Numbered from the stretch's first letter, positions 40,847-49,677 are shown. The stretch: 64,000 nucleotides of DNA from JBGPLJ01 sp963826145 (GCA_963826145.1 CAWGVW010000002.1:310001-374000); one strand, 5' to 3'. The notes: a model not told the origin generated them from the letters alone. A program made the numbers and translations.

Positions 40847-42277
40847 TCAGGTTCCCGCGACTGCGGAGATTTCGACTCGATTATTCACGCTCGCGGCGCG
40901 ATTCCACTGGCCGGCGGTCAACCCGTCCCCTGCGGAATTCGGGTACGGCGCCGCCTGGCGCTCGACGTTTCCGGTTACGACGTTGACGTGAATGCCGCCA
41001 CCGCTCAGTCTTTCCGCCTCAGCAATCATGTTCACGAAGCCCAGCGACTGCCGCTGCGCAGGTGTCATGTTTTCGAGCGCCGGGTTGCCCACGAGCTCGC
41101 ACTTGGCGTACGCAAGCTCCTCCGGTGCCACGCTGAAGCCTTCCGTCGGATTACCGACCAGGCAGAACCGGCCGGGGAATATCTCCAAACGCACCGTGCC
41201 GCGAAACGATTGCGCCGTGAGCTGCGACAGGAACGAACGCACGGAGTCCACGCGCGAACCCGCAAGCGGCACTTCCCCGTACGGAATTGTTTCAATTGTC
41301 ACTGGCGAACTCGCCACCGGCATCACATCGGTCGGTGCTTGGGGGACCTGCGCGAGGTCCGCTGGACTCGCCTGCGCCGGCGGACTGCGCTGCGAAACGG
41401 CGTGCGTCAGTTGTGCAACCATCACCGTCAGCTGGCGATTACTCTGCTCGAGCGTTGCGGCCTGCGTCTGCAGGACCGCGTAACGCTCGTTCAGATGCTG
41501 CAGATTGAGGCCGAACCAGATCAACCCTGCGCCGAAAGCGATCGCGAGAGCAGTTGCCGCGACCGCGAGATTGCGCGCAGTGTGCCTCGGTTCGGGCGGC
41601 AGCTCATCGCTCGCTTCGATGGCCGACTCGGCAGGCGCGCCACGCAGATCGCTGACGACGCGGCTCGCATAGCTGTCGAGGCTCGCGATGACGAAGCGCC
41701 TGAGCTCGGTCGTCTGTTCCTTGATGAGCGATTCAATCTGCGCCCGCATCTCCCCGGCAGCCGGACGCGCGACGGGCGGCTCGACCATTGAGTGACCGCC
41801 GGCATACTGTGATGAACTCTGGGACATGGCTGAATCCCCGATCACGACGACCGAGGGAGCGCGCGCTTCCACCGCCACTCGCGCCACTTCGGCCTCATGG
41901 CGCTCCGGCATGAGGTTCAGCTGATAGAGCACCTTCGACACATCGACCGGTTTCAGCTGCTTCGGCAGCACACCCATTGCACCGAGCGCCCGCGCCTGCC
42001 CGACATACAGGTCGCCTTCCTGCGAGGTGTACATCATGATGGGAATGGTGGCGGTGCGCGGATTGTTCTTGATCGCCTGCACGGCCTGGAAGCCGTCCAT
42101 GCCCGGCATCAGGTGATCCATGAAGATGACGTCCGGGCGGTGCGTCGTGAGGTACTCGAGCGCCTGCTCCGCGGACTCGGCCGTGTCGACGTCGAGATTG
42201 TGCTGCTCCAGCATGCGGGAGAGAACCACTCGGGCCGACTTGGAGTCATCGACAATGAGTGCACGTCTCGAGGTCAT
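40847..42277 (-). CDS. Receiver domain fused to a membrane-anchored extracytoplasmic domain
   Basis: The 476-residue protein has a complete CheY-like receiver (Asp10-Asp11, phospho-Asp54 in FMDHLMPG, Thr84, Lys106), then a low-complexity linker to about 235, a membrane segment (about 236-257), a coiled coil and a C-terminal domain of 140 residues that ends NNRVEISAV, reminiscent of OmpA-like folds. By topology the receiver is cytoplasmic and the last domain periplasmic. Response regulators are rarely built this way. It starts at the ATG at 42277; the frame is open to 42358. No kinase gene is adjacent. Confidence 0.85.
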   Translation of the reverse strand: MTSRRALIVDDSKSARVVLSRMLEQHNLDVDTAESAEQALEYLTTHRPDVIFMDHLMPGMDGFQAVQAIKNNPRTATIPIMMYTSQEGDLYVGQARALGAMGVLPKQLKPVDVSKVLYQLNLMPERHEAEVARVAVEARAPSVVVIGDSAMSQSSSQYAGGHSMVEPPVARPAAGEMRAQIESLIKEQTTELRRFVIASLDSYASRVVSDLRGAPAESAIEASDELPPEPRHTARNLAVAATALAIAFGAGLIWFGLNLQHLNERYAVLQTQAATLEQSNRQLTVMVAQLTHAVSQRSPPAQASPADLAQVPQAPTDVMPVASSPVTIETIPYGEVPLAGSRVDSVRSFLSQLTAQSFRGTVRLEIFPGRFCLVGNPTEGFSVAPEELAYAKCELVGNPALENMTPAQRQSLGFVNMIAEAERLSGGGIHVNVVTGNVERQAAPYPNSAGDGLTAGQWNRAASVNNRVEISAVAGT

Positions 42278-42571
42278 CCGGGGATTCCGACGTGAGGGAG
42301 CGTGGGTGGAAAGTGTATCGCAGTTTGTCCTGCCGGAGAGACCCCGGACACTGCGCATGGCGATTTCCGCGCAGCGCGCTTGCCTGTCGGCGACGCACAG
42401 AAGTACTCCAGGGTGCCTGAGGATCAGGCTCTAGCGGATCTCGGTGTCACCTACTATCAGACCGCCTAGGAGCTCTTTTGCGGACATCGCTACGAATGAA
42501 AGGGCCCGCAATCGCGGGCCCTTTCGTTTTTCCGGTTACCCGCAGCGGGCCCGCTCGCCATTGCAGACTCT
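42278..42571. other. Intergenic stretch with a rightward terminator
   Basis: No gene is convincing here. Read rightward it contains a small hairpin GCCTGA-GGA-TCAGGC (42415-42429) with GGA in the loop, several other GGA words, and then the strong terminator at 42498-42531. Read leftward it must hold the promoter of the receiver-fusion gene; a TGCGATACACT near 42317-42327 is an extended -10 candidate. Confidence 0.4.
42498..42531 (+). terminator. Rho-independent terminator (rightward)
   Basis: A perfect 12-bp stem, GAAAGGGCCCGC with GCGGGCCCTTTC, closes the 4-base loop AATC and is followed by GTTTTT on the plus strand. There is no rightward gene before it. On the minus strand the stem follows the small exported-protein gene by 46 bases but lacks a T run. 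Confidence 0.8.
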
Positions 42572-42889
42572 CTAACGTCGAGTCTGGGGGTCGTGCTTCT
42601 GACGGTAGATGCGATCGCTCATGCGATTCGCCTCGGATTGCAGCCGCGCGCGCTCGCCGGCCGTCACTACACCGTCGGACTTCGCGAAGCGCTCGTTGCG
42701 GTGCAAGCGCAGTTCGCCGCGCGCGAGGCGCCGTGTCTCCGGCCGCGTGAGTTCGCCGGCACGTACGCCTTGCTCAATGCGCTGGCGCTGGTTGAACTCG
42801 CGCATGTTCAGGTTCGGTGTGCGATCCCCAGCGAACACGGGTGCCGCGATGCCAAGTATCAAAAGGCCGGTGATGATCGGTTTCAGCAT
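42572..42889 (-). CDS. Small exported basic protein
   Basis: The 105-residue protein starts at the ATG at 42889, directly after a strong AAGGAGAGG. Residues 1-20 are a signal peptide ending PVFAG. The mature part is helical and charged: FNQRQRIEQGVRAGELTRPETRRLARGELRLHRNERFAKSDG and AGERARLQSEANRMSDRIYRQKHD. This repeat of 'GELT..E...L' and 'G.VT..ER..L' resembles degenerate EF-hand-like helices found in many small periplasmic proteins of Gammaproteobacteria. Function unknown. Confidence 0.8.
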   Translation of the reverse strand: MLKPIITGLLILGIAAPVFAGDRTPNLNMREFNQRQRIEQGVRAGELTRPETRRLARGELRLHRNERFAKSDGVVTAGERARLQSEANRMSDRIYRQKHDPQTRR

Positions 42890-43004
42890 GGTCCTCTCCT
42901 TTTCGGGTACTGCGCACAACAACGGAGAGGGTCGCGACCGGTTGACTACCAGGCACGACGATGAGAACTGCGTCTCAAATCGATTTATTGCGGACGGGCG
43001 AAGT

Positions 43005-43042
43005 GCCGGCAGCCACACATATATATTTGTGTATGCGCCGGC
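43005..43042. repeat. 38-base hairpin between two leftward genes
   Basis: GCCGGC (43005-43010) pairs with GCCGGC (43037-43042), and ACACA (43015-43019) with TGTGT (43028-43032), with a 4x4 internal loop and an AT-only end loop. It lies 23 bases after the stop of the exported methyltransferase gene. Without a T run it is not a normal terminator. Confidence 0.4.
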
Positions 43043-43064
43043 AGAAGGTTGAAACGGGCTCGGA

Positions 43065-43937
43065 CTATTCCGGGCTACCGCTCGCGTTATCGCTCGCGAC
43101 GGGCAAAGGCTTGCGGAATCTCAGCAGCATGTCGTCCGTGTGGTGCTGCACCTTGGGATCAAAAACTATGAGGCTGTGATCGTCCGCGGGGTTGCGAAAC
43201 GCGTCGCTCTCCGCATCCAGTACGAAACCCGCTGCTAGAAAATCGCGCTTCAGTACAGCAGGGTCGATCCGATGCAGATTACCAACTACTTCAGCGGGGT
43301 CGCCGCCCGGATTGGCGATGTGATCCTGCACCACCACTACGCCGCCCGGCTTCAAGCCGTTGAATACTTCCTTGAGCAGGCCGGTGCCATCGACAGCCGC
43401 CCAGCCCTCCTTCGGATGCCAATACACGTCGTGGTACGAGCGGATGAAGACGGCGGCATCGAGTTCGCCCGGAACTAGCTTCAGGTCCACGGCCTCGGCA
43501 TCGATTCGTTTCACGTTGGGCAAGCGGCCCGGCGCGAAGTGCGCGGTGATTTCCTTCGACGCGTACTTGGCGTAGGCGCTGTTGTTGTACGCGAGCACCG
43601 CGCCATCGCCCACGACGTAGGAGAGCAGTTCCGTGTAGTAGCCGCCGCCTGCGAAAACGTCGAGGACTCGCATGCCGGGCTTCACCTGCAGGAAACCGAG
43701 AACCGCGGCCGGCTTGCGCCAATCATCCTGTGCCCGATCGTCTGCGAGCCGTGCGCTGTTCTCGATCGCGGCCTTGATGGCGAGACCCGCATCTTCCGGC
43801 GGCGCAGGAGCGGCAGCCGAGACAGAGGAGCCCTGGCCCGCCGAATCGCCGCTCTTGAATTCACAACCGCTCAAGGCCGTCGCGATTACTGAGAGGGCTA
43901 CGGCGATCGCCGGCAGCGCAGCGTGCATGGTCCTCAT
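43065..43937 (-). CDS. Exported methyltransferase-like lipoprotein
   Basis: The 290-residue protein has a lipoprotein signal (lipobox ALSGC at about 24) and a mature class I methyltransferase-like domain: KPGMRVLDVFAGGGYYTELLS (SAM motif I), IDAEAVDLKLVPGELDAAVFIRSYHDVYW, and LKPGGVVVVQDH. This matches the COG4798 group of predicted methyltransferases. An extracytoplasmic location is odd, because SAM is not known to occur there; the domain may bind something else or the signal may be an inner-membrane anchor. No metal site is evident. Confidence 0.86.
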   Translation of the reverse strand: MRTMHAALPAIAVALSVIATALSGCEFKSGDSAGQGSSVSAAAPAPPEDAGLAIKAAIENSARLADDRAQDDWRKPAAVLGFLQVKPGMRVLDVFAGGGYYTELLSYVVGDGAVLAYNNSAYAKYASKEITAHFAPGRLPNVKRIDAEAVDLKLVPGELDAAVFIRSYHDVYWHPKEGWAAVDGTGLLKEVFNGLKPGGVVVVQDHIANPGGDPAEVVGNLHRIDPAVLKRDFLAAGFVLDAESDAFRNPADDHSLIVFDPKVQHHTDDMLLRFRKPLPVASDNASGSPE

Positions 43938-44050
43938 GACTTTGTCCCCGATCAGAATTATGCGAGCTTTATCGCGCGGAGATTACCGCAATCGCCGCTC
44001 AACCGCCGCAAATAAAGCTTCGGGTCTGGCGTCGCGCGAAAACTTTTCTA

Positions 44051-44080
44051 TTGACACCTTGCAACGCGGTATTCACTAAT
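44051..44080 (+). promoter_or_regulatory. Probable promoter of the ydbH-like gene
   Basis: A perfect -35 TTGACA (44051-44056), an 18-base spacer and a -10 ACTAAT (44075-44080, 4 of 6) lie 27 bases before the start codon. The AT-rich surroundings fit. Confidence 0.5.
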
Positions 44081-44106
44081 GCGCTTTACTGCTCGAACGA
44101 TGCATC

Positions 44107-46206
44107 ATGTCACTGCGTTCGATCATCACGATGACGGCGCGTGTATTGGCGACCGTGCTGTGCATGCTGGTCCCTTCCTGGGTACCCGCTGTCGATTCCA
44201 TCGACCTCAGCGTCGGGGACATCCGCGCACCGGCATGGTCGGCTTCGGGAATTCGCGTGCGTCTCGACATCGGATTGGCAGGCCGCTACAAGGCGCACGT
44301 CACGGCGAGCCGCGCGAATTTTGCGGATACGCTCGGTGAGCTGAGCGACCTCACAATCGATTGCGCGGAACCCCTCGTACAGGCGAGCCGGTTCAGCTGT
44401 CGCGGCGCAAGGATATCGGCGAATCACGCGCGGTACGGGCGGCTGCAGTTCGCAGCCTCGGCGGAATACGACCGCGCACGCGACGCGCTGTCTTTCAACC
44501 TCGCCGGTCTGCGCATTGCCGCAGGCACCTGGCGTGTCTCCGGTCAGTGGCAGGGTGCCGGATGGCGCCTGCAGGCCACCGCGGATAGCCTGCCGATAGC
44601 GCAGTTTCGAAAGTTCGCCGCGCCCTGGGCGGCGATTCCGGCCGACATCGAAATGAACGGCACGCTCTCACCGAGCGTGGTCATTACGGGCCGGGACGCC
44701 ATCGAATCCATCACCGTCCGCGCGCAGGTACCATCGCTCACGCTCAACAATGCGGACGGCTCGCTCGCCACGGATCAACTGGCACTCGATATCGACGCGA
44801 CGCTCGCGCCGATTTCGAGCGGCATCAAGGTCGACGCTCATCTCGGATTCACAGCGGGCCAGGCATATCGGGATCCTGTATTCCTCGATCTCGCTCGTAA
44901 CCGTGTCGACGTCGAACTCGCGGGTGCCTGGGTATCCGCGACGCAACGGCTCAACGTTACCCGCTATGTGATCGATCAGCCGGGCATCCTGCGCGCGAGC
45001 GGATCTGGAGTGCTCGCGCCGTTCGAGGAATCGATGTTTGCGGCCCTGAATATGACGCTCGAACACGGCACGTTTCCCGGCCTGTACGCAAACTACCTGC
45101 AGCCCTTCCTCGTCAGCAGCGATCTCAAGGATCTCGTCACCAAGGGTGCCCTGCGGGGTTCGGCCGAATTGCGAGACGGCAGCCCTACGGCACTAGATCT
45201 CGAACTTGAATCCATCGATGCGGACGACACTGGCGATCGCATGGCGATGCACGGCCTGAGTGGCCAGCTCGCCTGGCGCAGCGACCCGGCGGCCGCGGTC
45301 CCGTCGCGTATCGCCTGGCGCGACGGCAAGGCCTATGGTTTCACGGGAGGAGCGGCGGAAATACGCTTCGTAGCAGCCGGTCACGACTTTCGCATGCTGG
45401 AAGCGGCGAAGCTCCCGATCTTCGACGGCGGTCTCGCGATATCGAGCTTCGAGATCCGCGATGCCGGCACGCCGTCGATGAGCCTTCTCTTCGATGCGAC
45501 GCTCGAGCCGATCAGCATGCGTCGCATCTGCCAGGTGCTCGGCTGGCCGGAATTCTCCGGGACGGTCGCCGGGCGGATCCCGCGCCTGACATTCAAAGAT
45601 CGAATCCTGAGTCTCGATGGCGATCTCGAAGCGCGAGTGTTCGATGGCCACATTGTGGTCAGCAGGCTGCGTCTGGAGGATCCGCTCGGCGTGTGGCCGC
45701 GATTGTTCGCCGATATCGATCTCAAGGACCTCGATCTGCAGGCCGTTACGGGCACCTTCTCGTTCGGGGAAATCACCGGACGTCTGAGCGGTTCCATTCA
45801 TGCGCTTGAGCTCTTCGCATGGCGGCCGGTCGCGTTCGACGCCGTACTCGCAACGCCGGCGGGTGACCGCAGCGAGCACCGCATCAGCCAGCGCGCCGTG
45901 TCCAACATCTCGGCCATCGGCGGAGGCAGCAGCGGCAACACCATGGCCGCGCTGTCGAGCGGTGTGCTCAAGTTCTTCCAGAACTTCAGGTACGAGCGCC
46001 TGGGTCTCTCCTGCAAGCTCGCGAACGATGTCTGCGTGATGCAGGGTATCGGCCCGGCTGCTGCCGGTTACTACATCGTCAAGGGACGCGGAATTCCGCG
46101 TATCGACGTGATCGGAACGGCAGGCCGCATCGACTGGCCGCAACTTGTCGCCAATCTCGAAGCCGCGACCAAGGCGGGCCCCGCGACGACGAGTCCCAGC
46201 CCCTGA
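44107..46206 (+). CDS. ydbH: YdbH-like AsmA-family envelope protein
   Basis: The 699-residue protein has a signal peptide or N-terminal anchor (about 5-28) and a long stretch of beta-strand-rich repeats as in AsmA-like proteins. The last 250 residues (from about MSLLFDATLEPISMRRICQVLGWPEFSGTVAGRIPRL through FGEITGRLSG and SGVLKFFQNFRYERLGLSCKL to the end) match the YdbH C-terminal domain. In E. coli, YdbH, TamB and YhdP form bridges that carry phospholipids to the outer membrane. The downstream ydbL-like gene supports the call. No Shine-Dalgarno is visible before the ATG. Confidence 0.78.
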   Translation: MSLRSIITMTARVLATVLCMLVPSWVPAVDSIDLSVGDIRAPAWSASGIRVRLDIGLAGRYKAHVTASRANFADTLGELSDLTIDCAEPLVQASRFSCRGARISANHARYGRLQFAASAEYDRARDALSFNLAGLRIAAGTWRVSGQWQGAGWRLQATADSLPIAQFRKFAAPWAAIPADIEMNGTLSPSVVITGRDAIESITVRAQVPSLTLNNADGSLATDQLALDIDATLAPISSGIKVDAHLGFTAGQAYRDPVFLDLARNRVDVELAGAWVSATQRLNVTRYVIDQPGILRASGSGVLAPFEESMFAALNMTLEHGTFPGLYANYLQPFLVSSDLKDLVTKGALRGSAELRDGSPTALDLELESIDADDTGDRMAMHGLSGQLAWRSDPAAAVPSRIAWRDGKAYGFTGGAAEIRFVAAGHDFRMLEAAKLPIFDGGLAISSFEIRDAGTPSMSLLFDATLEPISMRRICQVLGWPEFSGTVAGRIPRLTFKDRILSLDGDLEARVFDGHIVVSRLRLEDPLGVWPRLFADIDLKDLDLQAVTGTFSFGEITGRLSGSIHALELFAWRPVAFDAVLATPAGDRSEHRISQRAVSNISAIGGGSSGNTMAALSSGVLKFFQNFRYERLGLSCKLANDVCVMQGIGPAAAGYYIVKGRGIPRIDVIGTAGRIDWPQLVANLEAATKAGPATTSPSP

Positions 46207-46337
46207 GGAGCGGCATTCTTTTGACAGAACGGGTTGGGTTAGACTTGCGTGCACTGTTCAGGATTCGTTCAGCGGGACAAAGCGAACATGCGGCCCGTTT
46301 TTACGCCGCGCCATTGCGCACATCCGAGGTGAATGCC

Positions 46338-46955
46338 ATGCGAAGACTCATGTGGACCAAGCTCGTGTTCGCGACGCTCCTCGGAGCGGCCTGCGTGACC
46401 ATCAACGTCTATTTCCCAGCGGCCGCAGCGGAAAAAGCCGCGGACCAGTTCATCAATGGTGTCTGGCAGCCAAACGCAACGCCTCCGGCCGGCGACCAGA
46501 AACCCGCCGATAAGCGTTCATCGACTGCACCGGACTCCGAGTCGCTGCCGATCATGGTCGCGCGCACGGTGTTCGAGGCCCTCGTTCCGCCAGCACAAGC
46601 CGCCGAGCCGGACATCGATGTCAATTCGCCCGCGACGCGCGCGATTCAAAGCTCGATGAAAGCGCGGCACGGGCAGCTTGCCAAGTACTATGACTCCGGC
46701 GCCATTGGCCTTACGGCCGACGGAATGATCGACGTACGCGACCAGAACGCGGTACCGCTGCCAGAGCGGGTCGCCCTTCGCAAGCTTGTGGCGGACGACA
46801 ACCACGACCGGGGACTGCTCTATCAGGAAGTTGCGAAGGCCAACGGTCACCCGGAATGGGAAGCCGACATCCGCTCGGCGTTTGCTCGGCGCTGGATCGC
46901 GCTTGCTAGCAGCGGCTGGTATTACCAGAGCAGCGGCAGCTGGGTTAAGAAATAG
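46338..46955 (+). CDS. ydbL: YdbL-like DUF1318 lipoprotein
   Basis: The 205-residue protein starts at the ATG at 46338 after GAGGTG. It has a lipoprotein-like signal (lipobox LGAAC) followed by VTINVYFPAAAAEKAADQFI, the entry of DUF1318 proteins. The C-terminal part (ARHGQLAKYYDSGAIGLTADGMIDVRD...LYQEVAKANGHPEWEADIR...SGSWVKK) is the YdbL domain and ends with the typical W.. KK. In E. coli ydbH-ynbE-ydbL form an operon; YnbE is not seen as a separate gene here, and 130 bases without a frame lie between the two genes. Confidence 0.85.
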   Translation: MRRLMWTKLVFATLLGAACVTINVYFPAAAAEKAADQFINGVWQPNATPPAGDQKPADKRSSTAPDSESLPIMVARTVFEALVPPAQAAEPDIDVNSPATRAIQSSMKARHGQLAKYYDSGAIGLTADGMIDVRDQNAVPLPERVALRKLVADDNHDRGLLYQEVAKANGHPEWEADIRSAFARRWIALASSGWYYQSSGSWVKK

Positions 46956-46970
46956 GTCATCGACGTTGCG

Positions 46971-47660
46971 TCACCCCTCTCCCGTGTCCTGCGGCGCGGG
47001 ATCGATGAGGTGCGGTTCGTCATTGCGCGCGTTGTTCACGCGCTTGCTAACAGCGACCGCTTCCATCGCATCGTCGGCGCATGGCACTAGCAGCCGCGAC
47101 AGGGATTGCGTGTTTTCATTCTTCCGATCGAGCCAGAAGTCATACTGCGCCGGTTCGAGGATCACGGGCATGCGATTGTGGACCGGAGCGAGGCTGGCAT
47201 TGGCGTCCGTCGTAATGATGGCACTGGACTCGAGGGGTTCGTTGCCCTCGCCCTCGTGCCATGCCTCCCAAAGCCCTGCCATGGCAAAAGGCCGCCCGCT
47301 GCGCATGCGGATGAAATACGGCTGTTTGCCTGCTGGTTTCGCCTGCCACTCGTAGTAGCCGTCGGCGAGCACCAGACAACGCCGCCGCTTGAAGGCACTG
47401 CGAAACGAAGGCTTTTCGCTGACGGTCTCAGCACGCGCGTTGATCATCCGCACACCGATCGATCTTTCCTTCGCCCACGACGGCACCAGTCCCCAATACA
47501 GCATCGCGAGGCGGCGAGTCGCCGCTTCGTCATGCCGGACGGTTGCAATAAATTGCGTCGGTGCGATGTTGTAGCGGGGTTCGACGGCTGGCGCGTCGTC
47601 AAGACCAAAGAGCTGCGCAATGGCCTCGTGGGGTGAGAAGAAGGCGAAGCGGCCGCACAT
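46971..47660 (-). CDS. yedK: SRAP-domain protein (HMCES/YedK) for abasic-site protection
   Basis: The 229-residue protein has the SRAP features: catalytic Cys2 (MCGRF), ARAET near residue 75, the glutamate in LADGYYEWQ, and VHNRMP with the active-site His. Such proteins form a covalent thiazolidine link with abasic sites in single-stranded DNA and protect them. Met must be removed to expose Cys2, which is consistent with Cys at position 2. It is convergent with the ydbL-like gene by 15 bases and lies next to an ABC exporter with which it has no known functional tie. Confidence 0.95.
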   Translation of the reverse strand: MCGRFAFFSPHEAIAQLFGLDDAPAVEPRYNIAPTQFIATVRHDEAATRRLAMLYWGLVPSWAKERSIGVRMINARAETVSEKPSFRSAFKRRRCLVLADGYYEWQAKPAGKQPYFIRMRSGRPFAMAGLWEAWHEGEGNEPLESSAIITTDANASLAPVHNRMPVILEPAQYDFWLDRKNENTQSLSRLLVPCADDAMEAVAVSKRVNNARNDEPHLIDPAPQDTGEG

Positions 47661-47672
47661 GGTCTGGCGGCA

Positions 47673-48494
47673 TCACTCGCGGATGCCGACGCCTTTCTCC
47701 ATCAGAATCACGCAGAATGCATACAGCCCGACCGCGAATGCGACCATGATGGTGTAGGCGACGCCGATGTGGACGTCCGAAACGCCAAGAAACCCGTACC
47801 GGAATGCGTTCACCATGTAGAGAATCGGATTGGCATGCGATGGAATCTGCGCCCAGATCGGCAGCAGGGTGATCGAATAGAACACGCCCCCGAGATAGGT
47901 GAGAGGGGTCAGGATGAAAGTCGGAAAGAACGACATCTGATCGAAGTTCTTGGCGAAGATCGCGTTCAGGAATCCGCCGAGTGAGAAGACTATCGACGTC
48001 AGCAAGACGGCGCTCGAGATCACGAGTACGTTGTGAATCTTAAGGTGTGTGAAGAGAAGCGACACAATCGTCACGACGAGCCCCACCAGCATCCCGCGGA
48101 TCACGCCCCCGCCGACATAACCGGCGACGATCAGCCAGTTCGGCATGGGCGACACCATCAGCTCTTCCAGATACTTGCCGAATTTCGCGCCAAAGAACGA
48201 AGACACGACGTTGCCGTAGGAATTGCTGATCACGGACATCATGATGAGTCCGGGAGCGATGTACTGCATGTAGTCAAAGCCGCCCATCGAGCCGATGCGA
48301 CGCCCGATGAGGCTCCCAAAAATGATGAAGTACAGCGTAGCCGTGATGGCGGGCGGCGTGAGCGTCTGCCCCCAGATGCGCATGATGCGCCCGAATTCAC
48401 GGCGGAGAATTGTCCTGAAGCCCGTGAAGTTCTGCTGAAAGCGCGAAGCCGTGATGGGATGCGCGGGCAATCCACCTGCGAGTTCAGCCGACAT
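47673..48494 (-). CDS. yadH: ABC-2-type transporter permease (YadH-like)
   Basis: The 273-residue inner-membrane protein has six membrane segments and the ABC-2 permease signature in the last third (PTFILTPLTYLGGVFYSITLLPIWAQIPSHANPILYMVNAFRYG). The N-terminal helix and LRREFGRIMRIWGQTLTPP opening match YadH. It pairs with the ATPase gene upstream, overlapping it by 11 bases. The ATG at 48494 is chosen over an upstream frame because it gives the family's normal N-terminus. The substrate of YadGH-type exporters is not settled. Confidence 0.95.
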   Translation of the reverse strand: MSAELAGGLPAHPITASRFQQNFTGFRTILRREFGRIMRIWGQTLTPPAITATLYFIIFGSLIGRRIGSMGGFDYMQYIAPGLIMMSVISNSYGNVVSSFFGAKFGKYLEELMVSPMPNWLIVAGYVGGGVIRGMLVGLVVTIVSLLFTHLKIHNVLVISSAVLLTSIVFSLGGFLNAIFAKNFDQMSFFPTFILTPLTYLGGVFYSITLLPIWAQIPSHANPILYMVNAFRYGFLGVSDVHIGVAYTIMVAFAVGLYAFCVILMEKGVGIRE

Positions 48495-49440
48495 TTGCAG
48501 GCCTCCCGGGCGCTGGCGCCAGCTCGCGTCCCTTGCCCTCCACAATGCGCATGAAGAGCTCTTCGAGCCGATTCACCTTGTTGCGCATACTGAGGACCTC
48601 GACACTTTGCTCCGAGAGGCGCGCGAAGACCTCGTTCAGGCTCTGTTCGCGGTTGACTTCGACTTCGAGCGTGTGATCGTCCGCGAGCTTGACGGCAAAG
48701 CCTGGCAGCACAGGCGCGGCGGAGGCGCTATTACGCAGGTTGAAGATAAAGGTTTCCGTGTGGAGTTTGAGCAGGATATTCGAGATCCGGTCGTTCTCTA
48801 TCAGCCGGCCCTCATCGATGATCGCAAGGTGGCGGCAGAGATTCTCGGCCTCTTCGAGATAGTGCGTAGTCAGAATGATCGTCGTGCCGGCGCGATTGAT
48901 TTCCCGCAGAAAATCCCACATCGAGCGCCGGATCTCGATGTCGACGCCCGCCGTCGGCTCATCAAGGATCAAGAGCCGCGGCTCATGTACCAGTGCACGT
49001 GCAATCATGAGTCGGCGCTTCATGCCGCCGGAAAGGCTGCGTGCGGGTTTGTCTCTTCGGTCCCAGAGCTGCAGCTGCTTCAGGTATTTCTCGGCGCGCT
49101 GGCGTGCGATCGCGCGCGGCAGTCCGTAAAAGCCGGCTTGATTCACGACGATCGTGTGAGCCGATTCGAACATGTTGAAGTTGATTTCCTGCGGCACGAG
49201 GCCGATGCAGGCCTTGGCATGTTCGATTTCACGATCGATGTTGTGCCCGAATACCGCAACCTCGCCGCCCGATTTCGTGACCAGCGAAGTGACGATGCCG
49301 ATGACGGTCGTCTTGCCGGCGCCGTTCGGTCCGAGAAAGGCGAAGAAATCACCCTCAGCGACATCGAGGGTGATGCCCTTGAGCGCCTGAACACCGTTGC
49401 GATAGGTTTTCGTCAGGTCACGCAGCGACAGAGCTTGCAT
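48484..49440 (-). CDS. yadG: ABC transporter ATP-binding protein (YadG-like)
   Basis: The 318-residue ATPase has Walker A GPNGAGKTT, the signature LSGGMKRR, Walker B LLILDEPTAGVD and the switch His in TTHYLEEAE. The C-terminal 80 residues form the extra domain found in this exporter branch. I start at ATG 49440 (MQALSLRDLTKTYRNG); a TTG at 49467 could extend it by nine residues. With the permease it forms an exporter in which two copies of each subunit are expected. AGGs before the start are weak. Confidence 0.95.
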   Translation of the reverse strand: MQALSLRDLTKTYRNGVQALKGITLDVAEGDFFAFLGPNGAGKTTVIGIVTSLVTKSGGEVAVFGHNIDREIEHAKACIGLVPQEINFNMFESAHTIVVNQAGFYGLPRAIARQRAEKYLKQLQLWDRRDKPARSLSGGMKRRLMIARALVHEPRLLILDEPTAGVDIEIRRSMWDFLREINRAGTTIILTTHYLEEAENLCRHLAIIDEGRLIENDRISNILLKLHTETFIFNLRNSASAAPVLPGFAVKLADDHTLEVEVNREQSLNEVFARLSEQSVEVLSMRNKVNRLEELFMRIVEGKGRELAPAPGRPANVG

Positions 49441-49677
49441 GCGGAAAATGCGGTGAGACACTTGCAAAAGCGGGGCGCAAGGTTAGCACAAAGCGGCCTA
49501 TGTCGATTTCACACGGCGGCGCGCGACCCACCGTTTTTGTTGAAAGTGGATCAGAGTTGCTAATGCGTTACTACGATCACCTGGGGCATCGATAACCGCA
49601 GCGCTATACTTTGGCTTCAGATTCGCGGGCTTGGACCTGTCGCTGGCCCGTTGGCCCGGCCGCTGGGAAGTTCCACC

